Shown here piece by piece: positions 23,230 to 32,351 of a DNA stretch of 64,000 nt; position 1 is the first letter of the stretch; every line of letters starts with the position of its first letter. Origin of the DNA: Anas platyrhynchos. Taxonomy: Eukaryota; Chordata; Aves; Anseriformes; Anatidae. The stretch lies in assembly GCF_047663525.1 (NCBI RefSeq), contig NC_092602.1, forward strand, positions 2,735,501-2,799,500, given 5' to 3'. The notes under the pieces were generated by a model, which saw nothing but the letters and a program-made list of their open reading frames with translations, did no database searches and was not told where the DNA came from. The position numbers and the translations under genes were made by a program.

Positions 23230-23396
23230 CGCGCTGAGGCGGCCGAACCGTGCGTCTCCGGGCGGCGAAAAGGCGCAGCTCTCCCCCCCCCCCCCCTCCT
23301 CCTCCTCCTTCTCCGCCTCACATGGGGGCCGGTTACCGGCGCGGGCTGCCCGCCAGGCTCCTGCCTGCCTTTTTCGCGAGCCACCACATATTGTTG

Positions 23397-23436
23397 TGCG
23401 CGTGTGTGTGTGTGAGCGAGTGTGTGAGTGTGTGAG

Positions 23437-23479
<43 letters not shown>
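23397..23479. repeat. (GT)n microsatellite upstream of the SETD1B start
   Basis: Imperfect TG tracts are followed by an uninterrupted (GT) run at 23441-23479. On the SETD1B sense strand this is (AC)n, 168-250 bases upstream of the ATG, so it is promoter or 5' UTR. Confidence 0.9.
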
Positions 23480-23482
<3 letters not shown>

Positions 23483-24020
23483 TCGCTGCTGGCGGCGGCG
23501 GCCCTCCCACAATTCACCGCTGCGAGCGCCTCAACCGCCCTCCGCCGCCTGCACATTCACGGCGGGCAGCCCCCGGCCGCCCCTCAGCCGCCGAGCTCGG
23601 CCGGCATCAACACCCCCCCCCCCCTCCCCTCGCGGCACACCCTGAGGTGATTTTTTTTTATTTTCGACCTAATTCGGGTTTTGATCGTTTTTTGAGGTTC
23701 TTCGCTGCCGGTTTAATGTGCGGCGGGGTGGTTTTTTTTTTTTTTTTTTCTCCTTTGCAGCGTGGAATCTGCCCGCTGCGTTTACCTTAGCGCTGAGTGT
23801 TTCTAAACAAGATGGACCGATAGGTGGGGACAACTTCGGGGAGACTTCGGCGAAGACCGGGGCGGGGATGGAGAGGGGGGGGGACACACATACACAGAAC
23901 ACGGCGACACCCGGCGGGGGGAGGACACCGAGAGAGAACGGGGGGGGAGGGAAAAGAAGGAAAAAAAATGAAGAAAAAAAAAAAAAAAACGGGGCCGGTT
24001 TTGCCTATTAAAGCCCCGCC

Positions 24021-24030
24021 AGCCAATCAG
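24021..24030 (+). promoter_or_regulatory. CCAAT box (NF-Y type)
   Basis: AGCCAATCAG matches the extended NF-Y consensus exactly. It lies in the SETD1B CpG island, where the element works in either orientation. Confidence 0.6.
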
Positions 24031-24077
24031 CGGCGAGCTTCCATTTTGTTGAGGGCTTAAAGGCCGCGCGGCTGCCC

Positions 24078-24158
24078 CGTGCCCCCCCCTCCCCCGTTTT
24101 CCCGGTCCCCCCCCCTCCCTCCCCTTATCCCCGGTTCCCCCCCGGGGGGGGCCCGGAG
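24078..24158. repeat. Poly-C/G-rich tract in the SETD1B CpG island
   Basis: Several C runs of seven or more are followed by a CCCCCCCGGGGGGG palindrome near 24136-24150. The G-rich complement has more than four G runs of at least three. Confidence 0.75.
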
Positions 24159-24240
24159 CCGGGCGGCGGCGGCGGGCGCGGGGCCGCAGCTCGGGGCCGC
24201 GGGCGGGCAATTGGCTGGGGAGCGGCGGCGGGCGGGCGCG

Positions 24241-24250
24241 GGCCAATCAG
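24241..24250 (+). promoter_or_regulatory. CCAAT box (NF-Y type)
   Basis: GGCCAATCAG is a second extended NF-Y match in the same island, about 220 bases from the first. Confidence 0.6.
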
Positions 24251-24337
24251 ACCGCGGCTTGCATCGGAGCCGGCGTTCTTAGGCGGCGCGCTAAAGGCGG
24301 CCCCGAGCAGACGGCCCAGGAGAGGCCACGGGCGCGG

Positions 24338-24349
24338 GCGGCCATCTTT
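24338..24349 (-). promoter_or_regulatory. YY1-type site
   Basis: GCGGCCATCTTT is the complement of AAAGATGGCCGC, a close match to the AANATGGCNGC form of the YY1 motif found near many CpG-island starts. Confidence 0.5.
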
Positions 24350-24529
24350 CTGCAGGGAGCGGCCGTGGCCAACTGGGCTTTTTCCTTTGTTCCACAAAGG
24401 GGGGATCCTGCCATTTGAGGAGCCACTCCGCAGGAGCGCCCAGGGGGGTGTTTAAGGTCTGGCAGCAGGCTTAGAGGAGCTCGCTGAAGAAGGAAGATAT
24501 CTTTTTTTTTTGCCCTCCCCAACCCCTCT

Positions 24530-24564
24530 AAAAAAAAAAAAAAAAAAACATTTTTTTTTTTTTT
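24530..24564. repeat. A19-CA-T14 inverted homopolymer repeat
   Basis: A run of 19 A is separated by CA from a run of 14 T, which forms a perfect A/T inverted repeat with almost no loop. It is part of a homopolymer-rich stretch from 24500 to 24732. Confidence 0.8.
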
Positions 24565-25898
24565 CCCTTATGGTTCGGGATCCATCTTTGTCTTGTGTAA
24601 CTAGGTCATGGCACACCCTTTGTCAGCAGTAACAATTTTGAACGCAAAACAACAACAAAAAAAAGTAAATACATGATTTTTTTTTTCGTTGTTCAGTTTG
24701 GGTTCTGTTTTTTCTTTTTTTTTTTTTTTTCGAAGCTTCATAGAGCTTTGTGATGACTGAACAATAAATTTTAGAAAGTATTTCCTGTATTAAACACTTA
24801 ACTCCTGGCCATTTTTATTAACTCCTCTGGTGCTTTTAAAGGTAACGTTTTAAATATAGATGTAGGAATACTGAATTCTGGCAAAAAAAAAAAAAAAAAG
24901 GCAATTTTACTATAAGCTTTCTTTTCTCTTTGCTTACGTTGTAAGTACACAATCCATTCTGTCCTTGCTAAGTGTAGTTTTCATGTTAATGTTACTGAAG
25001 TGGTCCTTATTTCTAAGCCTTCATTTGCATGTCTCTATGTTCTTGTCTGTTTATCTAAACCAATTTATGCTTTTGAAATATTTTACTTATAAAGCAAAAT
25101 ATCTACCTAAGAGATGCTTACAGCTGTTTACAACCAGTAACTGTTAACCAGGTGTTTTCACACTAACATACGCAGCCTAAAATTATGCAGGAGAGCATTT
25201 TTAGCGTCTGCGTGCTCCGTGGAAAAACACTGAGCGTCCTTTTTATGTACAGAGTAAATCTGCCACGGGAACGTAGATTTAAGCCTCGAGTAGGACTCCT
25301 CGCTGCGTACGGTCAGTCAACATAGCTGGACAACGTTTTCTATAGCTTGCTTTTTGGTTGATTTTTTTCCTAATGCTAGACCACTGCCATATAAAGATCC
25401 GTAACTATCTCAACAAGATCTGCTTTGACTTGCAAACTTATGAGAGAAGTGGTGATACAGATCATATATATTTATAGCCATATTAAAAAAAAAAAAAAAG
25501 CGTAACAACTTCACCTTCAGAGCTGCATTCAACTATGGTGCGCGGGTAAGTAAACCCTTTTGCCCTTGCAGAGGAACATATAGACCAGGCCTGTGCGGCT
25601 AACGTTATTGTCCTGGGCGAGAGATCCTAATGGTCGTCTTAAGAGCGGTGGCGATCTCCTTCTCCTCAGATACATCTACAGCACATCTGAAATGTCCTAT
25701 TTTCAGGGAGGGATTTCTTTTTCTGCACAAAGCGCTTGGTTGTCCGCAGCCCTGCTTTTTTTTTTTTTTTGTTTGCGGAGAGACGCCGTGAATCCATTGC
25801 AGGCATTACGTGGCTGTTCAATTGAACAAAAGAGGAAAAAAAAAATCTGCCTGTGAACTGTAAGATGTTACTGAGGTTGATTTTTAAAAAGGCGAAAA

Positions 25899-25917
25899 GG
25901 CGGTGGTGGTGGTGGTA
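25899..25917. repeat. (GGT)n microsatellite
   Basis: About six tandem GGT units, intergenic. Confidence 0.75.
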
Positions 25918-26643
25918 GGGTTCCCTTACATGTTTATCCGTCTAATTACAGAAGCTCGACCAAAAAAAAAAAAAAAGCAAGTGACAAAATGGGGTGGGGG
26001 GGCTGTTTTTCAGGACGGTGAGTCTTAATGGCGGATGTCTCACTGAAAAGCACTGTAAAATCCTTCATACCGAGAGTCAGTGGGTTGGAGAGAGGGGGAA
26101 AAATGAGGTCTGGAAGTAAATCCAAAATGAGGGAGTTGCCTTCCAAGTGAGGGACCCTTTGCAGCCTGAGTTTTACAGATGGCGAGCCGTGACGCAGTTG
26201 GTAATTCACAGCAGTTGTGCTTTAGTGCAGCCACCCAGCCCACGAAATGGCCTCCCCGCCGAAGTCTGGTGGTTTTATTGTGTGAAAAGCCTGAGGAAGC
26301 ACCGCGTCTCGGGGCGCCGGGAGGGGCGGCTGGCGGCGGGCAGGGCGCTCCCGGTCGCGCTCCATGTTGTGTGAGGGCAGCCGCCATCATGGCTTCTCCT
26401 TCCTCGCCGCGTTCTCCTCAGGGCTGGGGCGGCGGCGAGCCGGGTTCTCCCCCACTGCCTGCCGGCGCTGCGCTGCGATCACTGCAGGGAAACGGCTTTT
26501 TTTTTTTTTTTTGCCTTTTTTTTTTTTTTTTTCCCCGCCCCCCCCCTTACTTCCCGCACGGCTTTTGTGAGGGGTTGTGGAAGGCGAAGGCGAGGAGGGA
26601 GCGGGGCGCCCGGCGGCTTTTTCTCGCCGCCGTTGCCTCGCAC

Positions 26644-26654
26644 AAGATGGCCGC
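26644..26654 (+). promoter_or_regulatory. YY1-type site
   Basis: AAGATGGCCGC matches the YY1 consensus AANATGGCNGC at every fixed position. It lies in the orphan CpG island, 107 bases upstream of the first TATA-like element. Confidence 0.5.
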
Positions 26655-26759
26655 GGCTGGGGAGCGCCCTGCAGCGGAGGGGCTGGCGGGGCTCCAGGCC
26701 GGCCGGCCGGGCGGGGAGGACAAAGGCAGCTCGCAAAATGCAGCCCAAGCCTTGGGAGC

Positions 26760-26769
26760 CTATAAATAA
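26760..26769 (+). promoter_or_regulatory. TATA-like / MEF2-like element
   Basis: CTATAAATAA fits both a TATA box and the MEF2 consensus YTAWWWWTAR. A second TATAAATA lies 70 bases downstream at 26831. Either could direct plus-strand initiation. Confidence 0.35.
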
Positions 26770-27537
26770 CGCCGCCCGCCCCTCGCCTGCCTCCCTTCCC
26801 CCTCTCAGCCGCAGCCTGCGGCTGGCTTTTTATAAATACCAAAAGATGGAAGCAGCCTAATGCGGTGGGGGGTGGGGAGGTGGGGGGGGGGGGTAAAAAA
26901 GAGCAACAAACAACCTCCTCCTGCTTAAAAAAAAAAAAAAAAGAAAAAGAAAAAAAAAAATCAGAGGGGGGAGAAAGGCAGGCAAATGAGCTGGCCGCGG
27001 GAGGAGCAGGGCGGCGTCGCCAGGCTCCCCGCCTGGAGCGGGCTGCGCCCCGCCAACGTGCCGGGGGAGCGCGGCCGCCGCTCGTCACACGGCTCCTCGG
27101 TTGTTTTTTTTCCTTCTCCCGGGTTTCCCCACACCCTCGCCCCGCCACCGCCGAGCTGCTGCGGCCGCTGCCGTGCCTCTTGCCGCCTGCAGCCGGGGAG
27201 GAGCCGGCCCGGCCCGAGCGGGGCCGGCCTGAGGCGCCCACAGCCGAGGGCTCGCTGCCGGGCCGCCATGGCCCCGCTGAGGTGTTCCTGTTGTGCTTGG
27301 GTTTGGTGGCGTTTTTTCATCCTTGGCTTTTTTTTTTTTTTTTTTTTTCTTTTTTTTTCTTCATCCCGAGCAGCTTTCCCTGCAGCTCGCTTCGGGTGGA
27401 GGCGTGGGGTTCTGGTGCTTTTGTCTTTTCGGAGCTTCGTGAGCCTCGTTGGGGAGCTGCGCCGTGTCCTTCGTGACAAAACGAGATGGGGCAGGGCCGG
27501 GAGGGGAGCGAGCAAAACCCCTCGGGGCTGGCACGGG

Positions 27538-27632
27538 GGGAGGAAGGGGAGGAGGTGAGGAAGGGGAGGAAGATGAGGTGAGGAAGATGAGGTGAGGATG
27601 TGAGGAAGGTGAAGGTGAGGAGGTGAGGAAGG
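27538..27632 (+). repeat. GA-rich degenerate tandem array (GAGGTGAGGAAG-like)
   Basis: This is an almost pure purine tract of repeated GAGGTGAGGAAG-like and GAAGATGAG-like units. It ends directly at GGAAG|GTAAGTG, a near-consensus splice donor. GA-rich arrays resemble exonic splicing enhancers, so the array could be the 3' end of a noncoding exon. Confidence 0.65.
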
Positions 27633-29300
27633 TAAGTGCCGCCGGGCCCCGCAGCTTTGGTTAAACCCGTGCCGTGCTGCGTGCCGAGGCTCCAGCCCTG
27701 CTGCCCTGCCAAGGAGGTAATTTCGCAACAACGTCAGGTTACGCTTTCTTTTTTCCTTTTTTTTTTTTTCTTTTATTTTTTTTTCCTCCTTCCCCTTCCC
27801 ACCCTCACCCCCCTCTTCGGTCTTCAGTGCTCCCCGCACCCCAGGCAGTTCGGAGCAAGCAGCAAACCTGTCTGCACAACACAACACATCTCCACCAGGA
27901 GGAAAGGAAAAAAAAAAAAAAGAAAAAGGAAAACCAAACCCTCCGAACTGCTCGCAGACGGGCTCCCTTCGGGCTCTGGTGCCCCTCGGTGCCAGCAGCC
28001 CCCCCGGCAGCCCTGTGGGGAGCGCCTCGGCCTCCCGGCATGGGACGAAATGGCCGAAGCTGGCAGCACGGAGATCAGAGCACAGTGTGGAGCCGTGCCT
28101 GGGTTTGCAGGGTGGCTTCTGGTGTCCTGTTTCCTATTTGGAACTGTTGTTTTTTGTTCTTTTTTTACCACTCGCATCACGAGTTCAATCAACGAGTAAA
28201 GCGATTAAGAAAATTAGCTGATTTAAACAGCATCGGCCATTAAATTCCCTGGGATTTTAAGCTGACGTCTAAGTAGGTATCTGGATATTAACAATCTCCG
28301 CATTTTAACTTAAACCTCAATTTCAGTCTATTTAACCCTGAAGCAAACTGGCTCTGCCTGACACAGCCCAGGCTTCAAAACAAGTCAGCCAGCCCATAAT
28401 ACTGCGGGAGCTCAGACAGCTTTGTCTGTACGTGCACCTTCCTGTGCCTTTTTCCAGGGCTGTAATCTCGGTGAGTGCTTGGTCCCCGTTGGGGACGGGT
28501 GTCCCCACGCTGCCATCCGCGAGCGGCTCCGATCTGGAGGTCCTGGAGCTGGTGCCTGGTGCTGGCAGGGCCGGATCCTGCCGAGGCGGCGAGCAGGGTA
28601 CAGCAGCCCCAGTGCTTGGTGTGGGTCCTCAGCACTGCTGGAAATTGCTTTTGTAAGTCTGAACTGAAAAAATTTCTTTACGTTTTCAGGGTTTCTAAAT
28701 GACTGTAATGTTCGGTGTAGCTTAAAAGTCACCCAGGCAGTTGAGACCAGTTGCGCTCCCGGAGTGGGTGGTTTAATGGCTGAAGCTCGTATTTGAAAAG
28801 CTGAGTGTTCTGGTACAGCGTGTTTAAATCCCAGAAAGGTCAAACCAGACTTTCATACCGAGTTAGATTGACCCTGGTTTACTGCGTGAGACTCTTTAGA
28901 GAAAGAAAGAGATCTTTCAGGGGAAAGGGAAAAAAAAAAAAAAGATTTTTTCCTCCGAATGGCCTGTGGTGGCTCTACGCACATTCTTAAAGCAGCAGGG
29001 TTTGTTCTTGCCCACAGCGTCCCTCCCCTATATTGTTGAGCCGAAAACTCTTATGCTAATTCTTTTAGTGTCTGTTATCAATAAGAAGTTGTTTAATTTC
29101 TTTGGCAAAGTGTTGCAACTAAAGCAAATTAGATCGAGAGGCAAAGTGAAATAAAAAATATGCAGCTGCTCTGCCAAACAATGATCGTGACTGTTTACAG
29201 CGTTTTGTTTTAGACTGGCTTGTACACAGAATCCTTTATATCGAAGGTTTGCATGTCACAATCCATTGCTTGTGCAAGCAGACTAGATTAATAGCTTATA

Positions 29301-29372
29301 AAGGACAAAAGGGACCTAGGTTCATCTGGTTAGACTTCCTGCATTATGCAGGTCATAAGATATTTGGGAGTT
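29301..29372 (+). mobile_element. Possible ancient CR1-like repeat relic
   Basis: The text GGGACCTAGGTTCATCTGGT and the following TTCCTGCATTATGCAGGTCA resemble an old reptile/bird interspersed consensus (TTCATCTAGTCTGACCTCCTG type). The match is from memory and diverged. Confidence 0.35.
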
Positions 29373-30297
29373 GCCTTTTTTCATTTCAGAGAATTTAACA
29401 ATAGCATAGCAGCGTCTTAGAAAAGAGATCAGAATTCCATTTTAAAATGGCCTCTGAGACAGAGTAAAATAAGAGTTGGCAGATTGCTTCCATCAAAATC
29501 GACCTGACAGACTGGAGATTAAGATACCTCACTAAAAGTGAGCTTTGTCTGGTTTCTGCTTTCAATTATCAGACACTGCTGCATGTCTGTCTGCTGGACT
29601 GAGCGCTCCATTACCAGGTTTCTGTCCCCGTGTAGCTGTGTACAGAGCGGTAACTGAGCATTTAGTGCTCCCTTTGCAGGCTCACAGAGCGCCCCTCGGG
29701 TCCGGATTTACCGATCCTGTCCTTGCTGCCGCTGTGCTTCCCTATGAGCTCTCCAGTTCTTCCCATTTTGATCGGGGCACCCAGAACAAGACAGAGCACC
29801 CGGTGCCGGCAGCGTGCTCGGCTGAGGTTTCTGTTACGCAGCCAGGGATTGCTCCAGCCCGTGCTCAGCTGGTTTTCCTGCACTGCTCCTGAAATGCTAT
29901 CCAACCTGCTCCTTCCTGGGACAGCATCCCCGTCCTGTCGGCTTCTGCTTTGTTCTGTCAATGGCCTTGCACTTGAAAAGGGCAGTCCTGAGACAGCATT
30001 CTTGCTTGCAGTGGCCTTTTTTTATACATCCTGCTGCTGTTACCAACCAGGTCTGTAGGGGACATGTAATTACTGCAAGTTTTCTTCTCAGCTTGTTGAT
30101 GAACGCTGCTTCTGCCCCTGCTGTAGGAGTGTCCCAGTTCCAGGTGTGTGCGTGCCTCAGCCTTGCCAATATTGAGTCAGGAGGAGATCTGATCTACGCC
30201 ATCCCGTGCCGCACCCAGCCCGTGGGAGGAAAGCCCAGTTAAGGAGCTGGAAGGGAGCCTGAGGCTCGCTGCAGCGTGCGCCCGCCCTGGTGACTAA

Positions 30298-30329
30298 AGC
30301 ATAGCTATTAAATAGCATAGCTATTAAAT
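30298..30329. repeat. Perfect 16-bp direct duplication
   Basis: AGCATAGCTATTAAAT occurs twice head to tail with no mismatch, intergenic. Confidence 0.9.
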
Positions 30330-32216
30330 AACACCAGGCCCGAACCAGATAGTTGCAGGACCCATAAAAGAAAGATAACAGCTGTAGGACACGGTGATTA
30401 CTGCTGCACTTTGAGACGTTGTTAGATGGATTTTACTCCATGTGATCACGCCGTCTTGGTTTTTAATTCTCTACTCCTGATCATGTAAATGCTTCGCAGG
30501 GGTTGAAGTATAGCATATCAACCATCTCCTACTAGTGATACTACCTGAATCATCTAATCTTGAAGCTTCTTCAGTTTCTCTCTCAGCAGCTAAGCTCACG
30601 GAGCTCTGCCCCGGTGGACTTGCAGTAGAAATCTCCCAGACTCACCTTCCATTTCGGCTGAGCAAGCAGAAACGTGCCAGGGGCCAGCTTGGGCTGGGCA
30701 GAGTCCTGCTGCCTTTCCCCTGCAGCTCCACGGTGCCTCCTGTACCGCTCTGCTCAGCTGCTCTTCCAAGACCTAGGCATGTTTGGGGCTGCTCACCCAC
30801 TGCCAAATTTGATGGAGGCTGGAGGAAGGAGGGGAAAAATGGCACAGAACTACACGGTCACGTTAGACTTAATTTTAGGAAACGAGGCTAAAAATACCGA
30901 AAGAACATTGAGGAGGAATACGGCCTGGGTATTTGCCTGTTCAGTCTTTTTTTTTTTGGCCATGACATTTTTCATTTCTTCCTAAGTACAGCAGATCAGA
31001 CAGCTAGGAAATTTCTCAGCCAAAATACGCAACCTCCTGACAGATGGCACCTGTGTTCCAGCACGCTCTGAGGACACATGGGATACAGGGACTGAATAAC
31101 GACCGGGAGGTACTGGTCTGCTGTCTTGTTTCAACTGCCTGGGTACAAAGAGAGATATCTTCACACCCAACAGGGGGACAAACAGTTATTTTAAGATCCA
31201 TACAACTTTTGATGGACACGTTGGACATGTGCCAGGGCTGTTTTTTTTTTTCCTTTTCCTTTTAAACTGCATCTGTTCATTTTATTTCTGGTAGTATTAT
31301 GACAAAGCCACCTCTGTAAGGTAGGTAGTGAGTGCTTTCAGAGATCTAATCATTCTTGAGCTTTAAAAGAATAAAAAAGCTGTTTCAACACCTGACTTGC
31401 AGAATGTTTTGTGTTGCTACTTGCCATTGAAATGCAGCTGCTATTGAAACGCCGTGATCCCATCAGTATGTACAACCGGTTATTGTTTGGAGCACTTTCA
31501 TGCTTACAAAAATCATTAAATAAATCAAGAAGGTTGGCAATTCTAATCAACGTTTTAAAGCTGTCAAATTACTAAACATTTCACTTCATTGCTTCACGGC
31601 ATAAACAGTAGGGTTTTTTAAAGGGGAAAAAAAAGAATTACCATTTTAGAAATTCTAGCACTCACAGGGGTTGCATCAAAAGCACACAAAGACAGAGATA
31701 AGTGAGCTGGGAAGGTTTTTATGCGTTAAAATACTCATGTGTCTGGACACCTATCGTTAAGCAGCCTAAACACGGTGCTGGTTGGAGACCTGTGAGCCTT
31801 TTTAACAAACGCAGCACACGAGGGAACGTCTGATTAGAAGTGGTGGAGCACCAAGCGCTACAGCCAGCAAAGCAACGACAAAGATGGAATGGAAGGAGTT
31901 CAGCTTACAAACCAGAGCATTTCCTTCTAACTGCGACACGAGATCGGAGGTGGCTTTTTGCCCTTGACGTTGTTGCTCCTGTATCAGCGAGTGAGGATCC
32001 CCATCCTGATTTGTTTTTTTTCAGGAGGGTTGGGAGCTCAGCCCCGGTTCTGGCCAGGATGTGGGGAAGTGGCTGCCTTGCCATCCATCCCGCCTGCATA
32101 GCAGCAGCGCCCAGTTGCTAAGCAGCTGCAGAGCCGGCCTCGCTGCGCCACCAATCAGCTGTGCTAAGGGAGCAGCACGGTGTCCTCCATCGAGTGCAGA
32201 GGAGCCAGCAGCGGCC

Positions 32217-32351
32217 ATGGTGGAATTGTTTTCTGCTTGTTTGCTGCCCTGGCTGGCTCGCAGGACCCCGAGACGAAGGAGCAGGAGCAGGGGAGGGCGA
32301 GGGAGAGGCAGCATATGTGCACAGCGGAGGTTACAAAGCCAGCAGATCTGA
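32217..32351 (+). other. Small open frame of 44 codons with good start context (unproven)
   Basis: ATGG follows GCGGCC, and a CCAAT sequence (ACCAATCAGCTG) lies 62 bases upstream at 32151. The predicted peptide begins MVELFSACLLPWLA and becomes Arg/Ser/Gly-rich. I do not recognise it. It could equally be chance. Confidence 0.15.

Larger units (their letters stand above)
26290..27300. promoter_or_regulatory. Orphan CpG island, candidate noncoding-RNA promoter
   Basis: This CpG-dense block is 2-3 kb upstream of the SETD1B island and 13 kb from RHOF. It belongs to neither gene's obvious first exon. It holds YY1-type sites at 26380-26390 (GCCGCCATCAT) and 26644-26654 (AAGATGGCCGC). TATAAATA elements lie at 26761-26768 and 26831-26838, and an optimal initiation context GCCGCCATGG at 27262-27271. 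A GTAAGT donor-like site follows at 27633. In human, a lncRNA (LINC01089, from memory) lies between RHOF and SETD1B, so a lncRNA here would fit, but no homology to it can be shown from sequence alone. Confidence 0.5.

Noticed and set aside
26387-27241. Minus-strand open frame of 284 codons across the orphan CpG island
   Set aside because: It is composed of Lys runs from poly(T) and Pro/Arg/Ala-rich GC sequence, with no domain.
27268-27558. Plus-strand frame of 96 codons with an optimal GCCGCCATGG start
   Set aside because: The product contains a Phe run read from a poly(T) tract and then low-complexity sequence. The start context alone is not enough.
29640-29960. Possible CR1 body (GGCACCCAGAAC stretch near 29777)
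   Set aside because: Only a dozen bases resemble the CR1 text I recall. The flanks do not follow it convincingly.
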